Below are positions 43,638-54,183 of a stretch of DNA of 64,000 bases, piece by piece (position 1 is the first letter of the stretch; every line of letters begins with the position of its first letter). A program made the position numbers and the translations under genes. The notes under the pieces were generated by a model. It was not told the origin of the DNA, searched no databases, and worked only from the letters and a program-made list of their open reading frames with translations. The stretch is from Chitinophagaceae bacterium. Lineage in GTDB: Bacteria; Bacteroidota; Bacteroidia; Chitinophagales; Chitinophagaceae. The stretch spans positions 1 through 64,000 of the forward strand of contig CANGYR010000007.1 in the NCBI GenBank assembly GCA_947458275.1. Direction: 5' to 3'.

Positions 43638-45437
43638 TTAGTGTTTGCTTTCTCCGGCACCAACCGGAACATCCTGCGCAATATGATCAATACCATCTTT
43701 TGCATAATCATAAGGCCAGCGATGAACTTCAGGAATATCTCCCTCCCAGTTTCCATGACCCGGACGAATTGGAGTAGTCCATTCCAATGTATTTGCCGCC
43801 CATGGATTCAGGGTGGTTACTTTTCTTCCTTTCCAGATGCTGTAGAAGAAATTGAATACAAACAATAACTGTACAGCAAATACCAGCATAGCGATTAAAC
43901 TGATAAACTCATTTAATCCTCCAAACATTTTAAATGACTCCCAATTAGAGAAATCATAATAACGGCGAGGCATACCCGCTAATCCTTCGTAGTGCATTGG
44001 CCAGAAAATCAAATAAGATCCGATAATCGTTACCCAGAAGTGGATATACGCCAATGTATTATTTAAATAACGACCGAACATTTTAGGATACCAATGATAT
44101 ACACCGGCAAACATTCCAAAGAATGAAGCCACACCCATCACAATATGGAAATGCGCAATTACGAAATAGGTATCATGTAAGTGAATATCCAATGCAGAGT
44201 TTCCAAGGAAGATACCTGTTAAACCACCGCTGATAAATAAACTCACAAATCCTATAGCAAATAACATCGCAGGAGTAAAGCGTATATTTCCTTTCCAAAG
44301 CGTAGTCAGCCAGTTAAACACTTTAATGGCAGAAGGCACCGCAATCAACAAAGTCAACAACACAAACACTGATCCGAGGAAAGGATTCAATCCGGTTACA
44401 AACATATGATGCGCCCAAACTAAAAACGCCAAAATAGTAATAGCAAATAGTGAACCCACCATCGCCATATATCCGAAGATTGGTTTTCTGCTGTTTACAG
44501 AAAGAATTTCAGAAGCCATCCCCATTGCAGGAAGCAAGATGATATATACTTCAGGGTGTCCCAGGAACCAGAACAAGTGCTGGAACAAAATAGCACTACC
44601 ACCTTCATTAGGTAAAACTTTGCCGGCAACAACAATATCGCTGAGGAAGAAGCTAGTTCCTAAATTTCTGTCAAACAATAAAAGTATAGCTCCAGACAAC
44701 AATACAGGGAAAGACAACACACCCAATACTGCCGTAAAGAAAAGCGCCCAAATTGTTAAAGGCATACGCGTCATGCTCATACCTTTGGTACGCATGTTTA
44801 GTATTGTAGTGATATAGTTCAAACCGCCCAATAATGATGAAACAATAAACATTGCCATACTCACCAACCACAAATCCATTCCTATTTTACTTCCCATAGA
44901 AGCATCACCTAAAGCACTGAGTGGAGGATAAATCGTCCAACCGCCACTTGCAGGTCCTGTCTGAACAAACAAAGAAGCCATCATAATTACAGATGCAAGG
45001 AAGAAAAACCAATAGCTCAACATATTCAACATAGGAGAAGCCATATCTCTTGCTCCAATTTGTAATGGAATCAGAAAGTTTGCAAACGTTCCGCTCAATC
45101 CGGCTGTCAATACAAAGAACACCAGAATGGTACCGTGCATGGTTACAAGTGCATAATAAAATTCAGGATTCAGTTTTCCTCCTTTTGCCCAATGACCCAG
45201 AAAATCTTCCAGCCAGGGGAATGTTGCATCAGGATAACCCAATTGCAAACGGAATATAACCGAAAACAATCCACCAATGATAGCCCAAATGATCCCGGTT
45301 ACCAAAAACTGTTTGGCAATGGTTTTATGATCCTGGCTAAACACATACTTGGTGATGAACGTCTCTTTGTGATGCCCGTGATGTGCATCAGCATGGTCTG
45401 CATGATGTGTTGTTTCGTGTAAGCTTGCTGTACTCAT
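43638..45437 (-). CDS. ctaD: Cytochrome c oxidase subunit I
   Basis: This 599-residue heme-copper oxidase catalytic subunit has twelve predicted helices. The CuB site with its His-Tyr crosslink is in FWFLGHPEVYIILLPAMG, the His pair in VWAHHMF, and the heme ligands in HDTYFVIAHFHIVMG. The Tyr in HPEVY marks a type A oxidase. A His-rich N-terminus (HETTHHADHADAHHGHH) may bind metal. It follows subunit II by about 34 nt. Confidence 0.97.
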   Translation of the reverse strand: MSTASLHETTHHADHADAHHGHHKETFITKYVFSQDHKTIAKQFLVTGIIWAIIGGLFSVIFRLQLGYPDATFPWLEDFLGHWAKGGKLNPEFYYALVTMHGTILVFFVLTAGLSGTFANFLIPLQIGARDMASPMLNMLSYWFFFLASVIMMASLFVQTGPASGGWTIYPPLSALGDASMGSKIGMDLWLVSMAMFIVSSLLGGLNYITTILNMRTKGMSMTRMPLTIWALFFTAVLGVLSFPVLLSGAILLLFDRNLGTSFFLSDIVVAGKVLPNEGGSAILFQHLFWFLGHPEVYIILLPAMGMASEILSVNSRKPIFGYMAMVGSLFAITILAFLVWAHHMFVTGLNPFLGSVFVLLTLLIAVPSAIKVFNWLTTLWKGNIRFTPAMLFAIGFVSLFISGGLTGIFLGNSALDIHLHDTYFVIAHFHIVMGVASFFGMFAGVYHWYPKMFGRYLNNTLAYIHFWVTIIGSYLIFWPMHYEGLAGMPRRYYDFSNWESFKMFGGLNEFISLIAMLVFAVQLLFVFNFFYSIWKGRKVTTLNPWAANTLEWTTPIRPGHGNWEGDIPEVHRWPYDYAKDGIDHIAQDVPVGAGESKH

Positions 45438-45471
45438 AGTTATAATTATATGATTCTCTTCGATAAATATT

Positions 45472-46539
45472 TTAATTCGTTCCTGTTGTCAACTTAGCAA
45501 TTGGTTTACTTGCCCCGGCTATAGTGTCAACTGCTTTTGATTGATTAGCAGGGTCTTTGTCAGGGAACAAAGTAAGGTACTCAGGTTTTTGTGATGCCAG
45601 CCATTTGTTGTAATCAGCCTCACTCTCAACAACAATAACACCGCGCATAGAGAAGTGACCTTTTCCGCACATTTGATCGCAACTGATTTCATAAACAAAA
45701 TTCGGATTGCCGGTTCTAACCTTCATTTCTTCTGTAGTATATTTTGGGGTAAACCACATTGTTGTAGGTATACCAGGAACCGCATCCATTTTCATTCTGA
45801 AATGAGAAAGTCCCACATCATGAATAACATCTTGTGCATTGATAACCAGTTTTACCGGTCTGCCTACAGGCAAATGCATTTCTGTTGTATGCAAATCATC
45901 GTGACTTTCAACTTCTTCAAAATTTACTCCTAAAGTATTACCAGAAGGTTGATTGTAAAGTTTGTAATTTTTCTTACCCAACACACCATCTTTACCAGGA
46001 TACCTCATATCCCACGCAAACTGATGTCCTGTAATTTCTACCAGAATGGCTTCTTTAGGGGCATCTCCGGTTACTTTAAACCAGAACTTAAGACCAAATA
46101 CCACAAGAATTGTAAGGAATATTGCAGGAACAGTTGTCCATAATACCTCCAGTTTATTGTTATGCGGAAAATAAAAAGCTTTATTGTTGTCACTTTCCTG
46201 ATATTTAAACGCAAACCAGAATAGTAAAATCTGAGTGATAACAAAAACAAGACCTGTAACGCCTATAGTGATATAAAGCATCTGGTCAATCTTTTCACCC
46301 TCTACTGATGCAGAGCCCTGAGGAAACAAAGTTTTTCCATAATACAATTCATTGCAGTACCAGGCTCCAATCAATCCCAGAATTAAAAATACAATCAACA
46401 AAAAGCCGTTGATTTTATTGTTTTGTCTGCGGGACTTTTCTTCTCCCTTCAACACACTCACATATTCACTTGCTTTGGCAATTTGAAATATGATTACAAA
46501 AATCATCACAACGATTGCAATCAAAAAAAACTCGTTCAT
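45472..46539 (-). CDS. ctaC: Cytochrome c oxidase subunit II
   Basis: This 355-residue protein has three predicted N-terminal transmembrane helices and a periplasmic cupredoxin domain. The CuA ligands are DVIHDVGLSHF (His) and CDQMCGKGHFSMRG (Cys-x3-Cys-x3-His-x2-Met). It accepts electrons from cytochrome c or directly from the adjacent complex. No fused heme domain is present. It lies between actF and subunit I. Confidence 0.95.
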   Translation of the reverse strand: MNEFFLIAIVVMIFVIIFQIAKASEYVSVLKGEEKSRRQNNKINGFLLIVFLILGLIGAWYCNELYYGKTLFPQGSASVEGEKIDQMLYITIGVTGLVFVITQILLFWFAFKYQESDNNKAFYFPHNNKLEVLWTTVPAIFLTILVVFGLKFWFKVTGDAPKEAILVEITGHQFAWDMRYPGKDGVLGKKNYKLYNQPSGNTLGVNFEEVESHDDLHTTEMHLPVGRPVKLVINAQDVIHDVGLSHFRMKMDAVPGIPTTMWFTPKYTTEEMKVRTGNPNFVYEISCDQMCGKGHFSMRGVIVVESEADYNKWLASQKPEYLTLFPDKDPANQSKAVDTIAGASKPIAKLTTGTN

Positions 46540-46612
46540 TTTTTATAATTTTTGTCTCTTATAATCCCTTTTCGGGTCTTTACATTTTTTAAAATAATTT
46601 CTCTATCCTCTT

Positions 46613-46650
46613 TTCACTTTCTACTTTTTACTTTTCACTTTCTACTTTAA
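46613..46650. repeat. Degenerate 7-bp ACTTTNT array
   Basis: Words CACTTTCTACTTTTTACTT repeat with changes up to the stop codon of actF (46652). It resembles the array at 41281-41334 and occupies the same position relative to a stop codon. Confidence 0.65.
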
Positions 46651-46651
46651 A

Positions 46652-47926
46652 TTAGGTATGATGGATCATACTTTCTTTAAGGAAAGGATGATTTTTTGCA
46701 GTCAGCGGATTTTTAGTAAGGTACCTTCCTACACCCCACATGATTATTCCGATAAACAATGCCGCAATACCAAATTCAAATGGCATCATTTCAGCATGGT
46801 CTTTCAGTGTGCCCGGCATGACCATTTGATAAAAATCAATCCAGTGACCAAAAATAATCAACACCGCCATAAATGATACTAATGTCCAATTTCTCTTGGC
46901 TCCTTTTTTCATTAAAATCAACAAAGGAGATAAAAAGTTTAGAATCAGATTCAAAAAGAAGATTCCTTTATATGGACCGGCTTTATCTGCGGTACCAATT
47001 CTTTGAATGAAATATTTGGTTTCCTCAGGCTGATTACTGTACCAGATTAGCATATATTGAGAGAACCACAGGTAAGTCCAGAATACAGAGAAAGCAAACA
47101 TAAATTTACCCACATCATGTAAATGTTCTTCTGTTACATACTCCAGCTCGCCTCTGTTTTTAAGATAGATAACATATAAAGCTACCAAAGACATACCGGC
47201 AACAAATGTACTTGCAAATGTATACCAGCTGTACATGGTACTGTACCAGTGTGCATCAATGCTCATCAACCATATCCATGGAATAGTAGAAGCTACGGTA
47301 AGTCCAAAGAAAACAGTATATAAAGAAGCCCATACAGTATTTTTCCAGATCCATTTTTTTCCTGTCTCATAATCCATCTGACCGTTTTTGTCAGTATCAA
47401 GACTCATACTACGCATTTTTCGACCGAGTAACCACCATAATAAAATAGTTACTGCAGACCAAATGGTATAAAATTTAGCATTTAAAAAGCCACTTTTACC
47501 TTTAAGGATATGATCATTGGCAACAGCTTCTGTATCAAGCCAATGATAAATATCTGTTCTTCCGCCCCAAACAATTGCCATCAATATCAGGAAAGTGATG
47601 ATACCCAAAATTGGCACTACACTCGAAATCGCTTCGGGAACTCTTCTTAGTGCAACCTGCCAGCCGCCCATTGCCATAGTGGTAACGCAAATAAAAAACA
47701 TAGAGGCATTCACTACCAGCAACCAATAAACGCTGTTTTGGAGCAATACGGCCCAAAAACGGGTAGAAGAAGTGTGCTCTCCGCCATGCTCCCCATGCGC
47801 TCCATGAGATACAGGAGAAAATGGATGAAACATGATAAAGCCATACAACAGGGCCAATACTCCCACCACAATCAATCCCCATGTCCATTTTTTGTAACTG
47901 CCCGTTAATTCAAATTTTTGGTTCAT
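46652..47926 (-). CDS. actF: Alternative complex III subunit ActF
   Basis: This 424-residue integral membrane protein with about ten helices is the NrfD-like quinone-binding subunit 2 of alternative complex III. It has GWQVALRRVPEAISSVVPILG, WASLYTVFFGLTVASTIPWIWLMSIDAHWYSTMY, and FSVFWTYLWFSQYMLIWY. It lies at the end of the act gene series, directly before the oxidase subunit II gene. Confidence 0.92.
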   Translation of the reverse strand: MNQKFELTGSYKKWTWGLIVVGVLALLYGFIMFHPFSPVSHGAHGEHGGEHTSSTRFWAVLLQNSVYWLLVVNASMFFICVTTMAMGGWQVALRRVPEAISSVVPILGIITFLILMAIVWGGRTDIYHWLDTEAVANDHILKGKSGFLNAKFYTIWSAVTILLWWLLGRKMRSMSLDTDKNGQMDYETGKKWIWKNTVWASLYTVFFGLTVASTIPWIWLMSIDAHWYSTMYSWYTFASTFVAGMSLVALYVIYLKNRGELEYVTEEHLHDVGKFMFAFSVFWTYLWFSQYMLIWYSNQPEETKYFIQRIGTADKAGPYKGIFFLNLILNFLSPLLILMKKGAKRNWTLVSFMAVLIIFGHWIDFYQMVMPGTLKDHAEMMPFEFGIAALFIGIIMWGVGRYLTKNPLTAKNHPFLKESMIHHT

Positions 47927-47989
47927 CTAAATAAACTTTATGTTTTTTAATGCCGAAACAGGAAAGCTGTTTCAACTTTTGATTTATTA

Positions 47990-48625
47990 TTATTTTCCTG
48001 TACTGTCTTTCGATGCTACAGCTGCGTTTGCTGCCGCAACTGGTTGTAACGTACGAATGTATTTAACAATCATCCATCTTTGATGAGCATCTAACTGTGA
48101 TGCATAGCTGCCCATCAGATTCTTTCCGTAAGTAATAGAATGAAACATCGTTCCATCAGTCATTTTAACATAAGAATCCAATGTAAGATTGGCAATACCT
48201 CCAATCTTTCCTGAGGTTGCAATTGGTCCATTACCTGCTCCTTTTTCACCATGACAAATAGCACAGTTGATATTAAAAAGACGCTGTGATTCTTTCATCT
48301 CTTCAGGAGTTAGACTTTGAATCGGATTTACTACAGCAGCACTCATTTTGTAGCCATTGCTGTCATTAGGTAAAGTATAAGGATACAATTCACCTCTTTT
48401 TATTGTTCCTGCAACCGATCTGTTATTGTAAAATATTTTATTTCCTCCTGCATCGTTAGGGTCTGCAGTAAACAAAGCAGAATCTCTTAAAGAATAGGTT
48501 TCGTAAGCTCGGCTGTATCCCATATCAGGCATATATATTTTTCCGGGCTCACTTTTATTGCCGCAACCTACAAATACTATGGCTCCCGCTAGTATAAGTA
48601 CTGATAATGTTACTATTTTTTTCAT
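47990..48625 (-). CDS. actE: Alternative complex III cytochrome c subunit ActE
   Basis: This 211-residue lipoprotein (lipobox VFVGC) has one heme-binding motif CAICH near residue 118 and an axial Met in GKNLMGSYASQL. Its mature start YMPDMGYSRAYETY is typical of ActE. It is anchored to the periplasmic face and is expected to pass electrons towards the oxidase. Confidence 0.92.
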   Translation of the reverse strand: MKKIVTLSVLILAGAIVFVGCGNKSEPGKIYMPDMGYSRAYETYSLRDSALFTADPNDAGGNKIFYNNRSVAGTIKRGELYPYTLPNDSNGYKMSAAVVNPIQSLTPEEMKESQRLFNINCAICHGEKGAGNGPIATSGKIGGIANLTLDSYVKMTDGTMFHSITYGKNLMGSYASQLDAHQRWMIVKYIRTLQPVAAANAAVASKDSTGK

Positions 48626-48713
48626 CTTTGCTTTATCTTATTTATTGGCTCAAGCCTTAATTCAGATCTCAAATAAATTTAAAGGACGCTTCTTGATCTT
48701 TTCAAAAAACTAA

Positions 48714-49304
48714 TTAATATCCTTTTTCGTCTCTGTACAACTTTTGTTCTTTATCATATCTTCCAATCCACCATCCGGTTTCAGCAACCTGAACATTCAC
48801 TTCCTTTCCACCGGCTTTTTCCAGGAAGCTTTGTAATTCAGCTTCGTTTGTTTTATCCGTACACTCAATGGCCATGACAAAAAGATCGTCTGTAGCTCTT
48901 GCATGAAAATGATGTTTTTTCACAAATGGAGAAAGCTGACAGAGATAACAGAAAGTCAACACCATACCTACGGCAGAGAATAATACTGTGAGCTCAAATG
49001 TTATCGGAATCCATGCCGGCAAAGCGAAATGCGGTTTACCACCAATATTCAACGGCCAGTCCTTGGTAAATATCCAACTCATAAAACTGAGTGCAGTAGT
49101 AGTACCGGTGATGGCATAGATAAAGCCGGCAGTATGCAGACTTGTTTCTCTTAAGCCCATTGCATGATCCAGTCCGTGTACAGGAAATGGTGTGTACACA
49201 TCATGAATTTTGTATCCGGCTTTGCGAACTTGCTTCACCGCCGGAAATAAAACCGCTTCATCATCAAATGAACCAACTACAAATTTTTTTATTCCTCCAG
49301 CCAT
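48714..49304 (-). CDS. actD: Alternative complex III subunit ActD (DUF3341)
   Basis: This 196-residue protein has start KFVVGSFDDEAVLFPAVKQVRKAGYKIHDVYTPFPVHGLD, the DUF3341 signature. Two transmembrane helices follow, then a cytosolic C-terminus. It lies between actC and actE, as in other Bacteroidota. Confidence 0.92.
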   Translation of the reverse strand: MAGGIKKFVVGSFDDEAVLFPAVKQVRKAGYKIHDVYTPFPVHGLDHAMGLRETSLHTAGFIYAITGTTTALSFMSWIFTKDWPLNIGGKPHFALPAWIPITFELTVLFSAVGMVLTFCYLCQLSPFVKKHHFHARATDDLFVMAIECTDKTNEAELQSFLEKAGGKEVNVQVAETGWWIGRYDKEQKLYRDEKGY

Positions 49305-49321
49305 ATAGTAAAAATTAACTT

Positions 49322-49352
49322 TTAAACCTTTAAACTCTTAAACTTTTCAACC
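49322..49352. repeat. Short TTTAAACCT-type array
   Basis: Three to four diverged 9-bp units (TTTAAACCT, TTAAACTCT, TTCAACCTT) lie inside the act operon between actC and actD. Confidence 0.55.
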
Positions 49353-49356
49353 TTAA

Positions 49357-50808
49357 TTAATGCGCATGCTCCACTTCTTCAATATAAAACTTCTCAGAAT
49401 CTGCTTTTTCTATATCAGTCATTTTCGCTTTGTAATTTTCACCGGTTGTTTTCAAGATAGACTTGATTTCTGCGACAGCAATTACAGGGAAATATTTAGC
49501 AAATAAGAAGAAGCATGTGAAGAACAATCCGAACGTTCCCAGATAGAAACCAATCTCCCAGATAGAAGGACTGTAATAAGTACTCCAGCTTGATGGAAGA
49601 AAGTCTCTGTATATAGAAGTAACGATAATCACAAAACGCTCATACCACATACCGATGTTTACTACAATACTCATAAAGAATGTTACTGTGATATTTCTTC
49701 TCAACTTACGGCTCCAGAACAACTGAGGAGAAACTACGTTACAGAACATCATTAACCAATAGCTCCATCCATATGGGCTGAAAAGATTTGCACGGTTCTC
49801 ACTGAATGCATACCACTCGTATGGGTTTTGTCCATACCAGGCGATAAACAACTCGGTTAAGTAAGCGCAACCCACAATACTTCCCGTCAATACAATTACT
49901 TTATTCATTGCCTCAATGTGGCCAAGAGTAATATAATCCTGTAGACCCATTACTTTTCTAACCACAATCAATAGCGTTTGCACCATGGCAAATCCACTAA
50001 AGATAGCACCCGCTACGAAGTAAGGTGGAAAGATAGTAGTATGCCATCCAGGTACAACTGAAGTAGCAAAGTCAAAAGATACTATCGTGTGTACCGAAAG
50101 TACCAACGGTGTACTTAACCCAGCCAATACCAATGAAAGGGATTCATGGCGCTGCCAGTGTTTGGTACTTCCTGTCCAACCGAAAGAAGCAACACCATAT
50201 AATAATTTACGCAATTTGGTTTTAGCTCTGTCTCTTACCGTTGCCATATCTGGAATCAATCCTGAATACCAAAACAACAATGAAACAGTAAAATAAGTAG
50301 ATATCGCAAACACGTCCCAAAGCAGCGGTGAGTTGAAGTTCACCCACAAAGGACCTCTTGAGTTAGGATAAGGTAATACGAAGAATGCCATCCACACACG
50401 ACCCATGTGCCAGATAGGAAACTGACCGGCACACATTACCGCGAAGATAGTCATCGCCTCTGCAGCACGGTTAACACCTGTTCTCCATCCCTGACGGAAA
50501 AGTAACAAAATCGCAGAGATTAGGGTTCCGGCGTGACCAATACCTACCCACCACACGAAGTTGGTAATGTCCCAACCCCAACCGATGGTTTTGTTCAGGT
50601 TCCACTGACCAATACCGTAAGTCACCTCTCTGTATACACTGTACACCCCGAATAACAATAGCGCAACGCTAATGTAAAAACCAATGTACCAAAGCCTGCT
50701 GGGCTTCAATTCAATAGGCTTGATGATATCCTCTGTAACCTGGTGATAATCTTTATTACCATCTACCAGAGGTTCCCTTAGCTGTGATTCGTATTTAAGT
50801 AATGACAT
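49357..50808 (-). CDS. actC: Alternative complex III subunit ActC (NrfD-like)
   Basis: This 483-residue integral membrane protein with about ten helices belongs to the NrfD/PsrC family. It has WVGIGHAGTLISAILLLFRQGWRTGVNRAAEAMT and FPIWHMGRVWMAFFVLPYPN. It is quinone-binding subunit 1. It lies directly downstream of actB. Confidence 0.94.
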   Translation of the reverse strand: MSLLKYESQLREPLVDGNKDYHQVTEDIIKPIELKPSRLWYIGFYISVALLLFGVYSVYREVTYGIGQWNLNKTIGWGWDITNFVWWVGIGHAGTLISAILLLFRQGWRTGVNRAAEAMTIFAVMCAGQFPIWHMGRVWMAFFVLPYPNSRGPLWVNFNSPLLWDVFAISTYFTVSLLFWYSGLIPDMATVRDRAKTKLRKLLYGVASFGWTGSTKHWQRHESLSLVLAGLSTPLVLSVHTIVSFDFATSVVPGWHTTIFPPYFVAGAIFSGFAMVQTLLIVVRKVMGLQDYITLGHIEAMNKVIVLTGSIVGCAYLTELFIAWYGQNPYEWYAFSENRANLFSPYGWSYWLMMFCNVVSPQLFWSRKLRRNITVTFFMSIVVNIGMWYERFVIIVTSIYRDFLPSSWSTYYSPSIWEIGFYLGTFGLFFTCFFLFAKYFPVIAVAEIKSILKTTGENYKAKMTDIEKADSEKFYIEEVEHAH

Positions 50809-50874
50809 ATTTTATTTGCGGTTGCTGAACTTTTGTGAACAGCTACACCATATTTTTTATTTATAGAATTCTTA

Positions 50875-53800
50875 TTATGAATGCTCTTTACTGTGCGCTG
50901 CTTCATGTTCTTCAACAACTCCCACATGCCTGTCAGTGTTTCTGACTTTTGCCAGATAACTAACGTTAGGCAATACGTGCAGTTGCTCTAAAACATAGAA
51001 GTTTCTGTTTTTATCCGCACGGGCTTTAGATACTTCACTGTTTTTATCATTCACATTACCAAAACTGATGGCGTTGGTTGGACAAGCTTGCATACAAGCT
51101 GTTTTAACATCACGCACCAATGATGGATCCTGTTTCTTTTTAGCTTCCAATTTACTTTCCTGTAAACGTTGTACGCAGAAGGAACATTTTTCAATAACCC
51201 CTCTTGAACGAACAGTTACATCAGGATTCAACACCATTCTGGTTAAATCATCGTTCATTTGGAATACTGCCTCATTGAGTTCAGTTCCGCGAAGCGGCTC
51301 CTGGTTGTTGGCAAAACTGTCGGATCCGGTAAAATCCAACCAGTTGAAACGACGTACTTTATAAGGACAGTTGTTAGCACAATATCTTGTTCCGATACAA
51401 CGGTTATAAGTCATTTGATTCAATCCCTCACTGCTATGGTTAGTCGCAGCTACCGGACAAACGTTTTCGCAAGGTGCGTTATCACAATGCTGACACATCA
51501 TCGGCTGGAATACTACATCCGGATTTTTGATATCTCCGGTGAAGTAACGATCGATACGCAACCAGTGCATTTCATGAGCTTTCTGCACCTGAATTTTACC
51601 TACTACGCTCACGTTATTTTCAGCAGTACAAGCCACAACGCAAGCGCTGCAACCGGTACAGGTATTCAAATCGATGCTCATTCCCCATTTAATTCCCGGC
51701 TTTTCATAATCAGGATAAATGGTTCCTTCTTTAACGAAATCTGTTTTACCCTCAGCCAGTAAAGACTGTCTTTCTTTGGTAGGCTCTTCTAATAAAGCTT
51801 CAGGATTTTTTATGAAAGATGGAAGATTCGTCTCGTATATTATTGGTCTGCTTTCAGAAGAACCATGGACCTGTGTTTGAGCTAAAGGATAAGTTTGGTC
51901 CGTTTTTGAAACAGATGCTACATTGTTGTATACAAAAGAAGCGCCGTCAAATGATACGAGAGGATAAACATTTTTTCCCGCTCCCGTAGCAGACTTCCCA
52001 ACTCTTTCCAGAGATTGCTTCTCATCAGCACTACCTCTGCCATATCCTACTGCTACTGCAATGGTTGAATTATTTAAGCCCGGCAAAATCAATACAGGCA
52101 ATTCAACAGATTTACCGTTTACAGTTATTTTAATCACAGGCTTTTCAGGTGTTACTTCATATGAATCCGCCTGACGCTGACTGTTGACAACATCAATATC
52201 AATCAATGTTTTAGCCAACTCCGGACTAACCATTGCATAGTTGTCCCAGGTTACTTTTGAGATAGGATCCGGCAACTCCTGCAACCAGGGGTTGTTTGCC
52301 TGCGATCCGCTGCCTATAGATACTTTTTGATATAATACTACTTCGGTAGCACCACCTTTTACGGCCGCAATTTTAGAAGCTGCCTCTGCAACTTTAGAAC
52401 CGTTGTAAGTAGATGCGCTGCCTGTTGCAGGTTTGTCTATAACACCATCCTGCAGGGCTTTATTCCACAAATCCAAACTACCTAAGTCTCTTACCCAATA
52501 CTCTTTCAAATATGTTTCATAATCGCTTCCGTTAGAAGCAACAACAGGAGCTGATGTTTTAGCAGTACTGTCGTTTACAGCCGCTGCTGGTTTAGCCGAA
52601 GCCGCACCTGACCATTTCAACAAGGAAGTTTGAAATGCTCTTGTTTTGAACAAAGGATTGATTAACGGCTGAATTAAACTTATAGAACCAGTTTTAGGTT
52701 CTGCATCTCCCCAGCTTTCCAGCCAATGATGAGAAGGTATAATGTATTTACAATTCTCCGCTGTTTCATCCAGTGTACCATTGAAAGATATGCTCACCGG
52801 TAGTTTAGCAATAGCTTCTCCCAGTTTTTTTCCATCAGCATAGCTGTACACAGGATTACAATCGTACACCAATAAAGCACCCACATTTCCTGTATTGATA
52901 TCTTTTTCCAGTTGGACCATTTCTGCGTCTACCCCTTTACGATAGTTTGAGGTTACAGCACGATTTATAGTAGTACCATTAGCTCCAATGGCCTCATTGA
53001 TGGCATTTACAATGATCTGAATGTTTACATCATTGCTGCCGCAAACAACCAAACTCGCGCCCTGTGTTTTCTTCAACTCTTCAGCAGCTTTTGCTATTCC
53101 TTTTACCAAAGCAGCATCAGCAATAGAAGGAGCACTTACCACGCCTCCTAATTTTGCCAACAACGCCAATGCAATTGCACCAGTTTCTGATGGCTTGTGC
53201 GTATAGCGATCATCTGCATTACTTCCTGTCAAACTCAAACTGCTTTCAAATTGAAAGTGACGGCTTAATGCAGGATTGGTTCCGGTGATTTTTCTGTTAA
53301 CAGCATATTGAGTGCTGAACTCCACCGGACTCAACCAGGTGCCCAGAAAATCGGCACCTAAACTAACAATTGTTTTTGCCTTATCGAATTGATAAGAAGG
53401 AATCTCTCTTTTTCCGTAAGCAGCTTCATTAGCCAAAATCAGTCCGCTATAACTTACTGCATCATATTGAACATGCTTACTTCCAGGATATTTAGCCAGA
53501 AAACCTTTAATGATTTCTAATGTAGAAGGTGAGTTAATGGTTGATGTAAGCAATACTACCTGCTTGCTGCCAATACCTGCGATTGCATCCGCAACCATTT
53601 TATCAAATGCATCAAACGTACTTACCTCTTTAAAATCGTTTCCTGATTTTTGAAGCGGATGACGAAGACGGGTGGTATCATATAAATCCAAAACAGAAGC
53701 CTGCGCTTGTGCATTGGTTCCTCCTTTTGTTATAGTTGAAAGTTCATTCCCCTCAATTTTGATAGGACGGCCGTCTCTTTGCTTAACCACCACGCTGATA

Positions 53801-54111
53801 GCATCTCCACCATTTACATAAGTTGATGCATAATAATTGGCAACGCCAGGAATAATATTATCAGGTTTGTTCAGATAAGGAACCGCTTTACGAACAGGCA
53901 TCTCACAGCTTGCCGCAATGGTTGCTGCAGCGGTACTGAATCCGAGGTATTTCAGAAAATCTCTTCGAGGCGTCTTTCCTAAAGAAAGTCCTTCATTGGA
54001 AATCTCCTCTATTGGAAGCAAATCCTCTTTGAATTCATTTGCTGAAGACTGCGTAAATGCATCTGTCTGATTCAGCTCTCCGAAATTCTGCCAGTACTTC
54101 TTATTACTCAT
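50875..54111 (-). CDS. actB: Alternative complex III iron-sulfur protein ActB
   Basis: This 1078-residue fusion has a Tat-like leader (TPRRDFLKYLGFSTAAATIA) followed by AASC, so export and possible lipidation are predicted. A molybdopterin-oxidoreductase-like domain without an evident cofactor site covers about 80-750. The C-terminal ferredoxin part has Cys clusters CTGCSACVVAC, CQHCDNAPCENVCP, CIGTRYCANNCPY and CSFC...CMQACPTNAI. The long single-chain form is usual in alternative complex III. It lies between actA and actC. Confidence 0.95.
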   Translation of the reverse strand: MSNKKYWQNFGELNQTDAFTQSSANEFKEDLLPIEEISNEGLSLGKTPRRDFLKYLGFSTAAATIAASCEMPVRKAVPYLNKPDNIIPGVANYYASTYVNGGDAISVVVKQRDGRPIKIEGNELSTITKGGTNAQAQASVLDLYDTTRLRHPLQKSGNDFKEVSTFDAFDKMVADAIAGIGSKQVVLLTSTINSPSTLEIIKGFLAKYPGSKHVQYDAVSYSGLILANEAAYGKREIPSYQFDKAKTIVSLGADFLGTWLSPVEFSTQYAVNRKITGTNPALSRHFQFESSLSLTGSNADDRYTHKPSETGAIALALLAKLGGVVSAPSIADAALVKGIAKAAEELKKTQGASLVVCGSNDVNIQIIVNAINEAIGANGTTINRAVTSNYRKGVDAEMVQLEKDINTGNVGALLVYDCNPVYSYADGKKLGEAIAKLPVSISFNGTLDETAENCKYIIPSHHWLESWGDAEPKTGSISLIQPLINPLFKTRAFQTSLLKWSGAASAKPAAAVNDSTAKTSAPVVASNGSDYETYLKEYWVRDLGSLDLWNKALQDGVIDKPATGSASTYNGSKVAEAASKIAAVKGGATEVVLYQKVSIGSGSQANNPWLQELPDPISKVTWDNYAMVSPELAKTLIDIDVVNSQRQADSYEVTPEKPVIKITVNGKSVELPVLILPGLNNSTIAVAVGYGRGSADEKQSLERVGKSATGAGKNVYPLVSFDGASFVYNNVASVSKTDQTYPLAQTQVHGSSESRPIIYETNLPSFIKNPEALLEEPTKERQSLLAEGKTDFVKEGTIYPDYEKPGIKWGMSIDLNTCTGCSACVVACTAENNVSVVGKIQVQKAHEMHWLRIDRYFTGDIKNPDVVFQPMMCQHCDNAPCENVCPVAATNHSSEGLNQMTYNRCIGTRYCANNCPYKVRRFNWLDFTGSDSFANNQEPLRGTELNEAVFQMNDDLTRMVLNPDVTVRSRGVIEKCSFCVQRLQESKLEAKKKQDPSLVRDVKTACMQACPTNAISFGNVNDKNSEVSKARADKNRNFYVLEQLHVLPNVSYLAKVRNTDRHVGVVEEHEAAHSKEHS

Positions 54112-54183
54112 AGTTTTTTAATTCGGTAATTCGGTAATATGCTTTGGTTCGATGAAATCAAACCGGACTTTTAATGTTTTATT

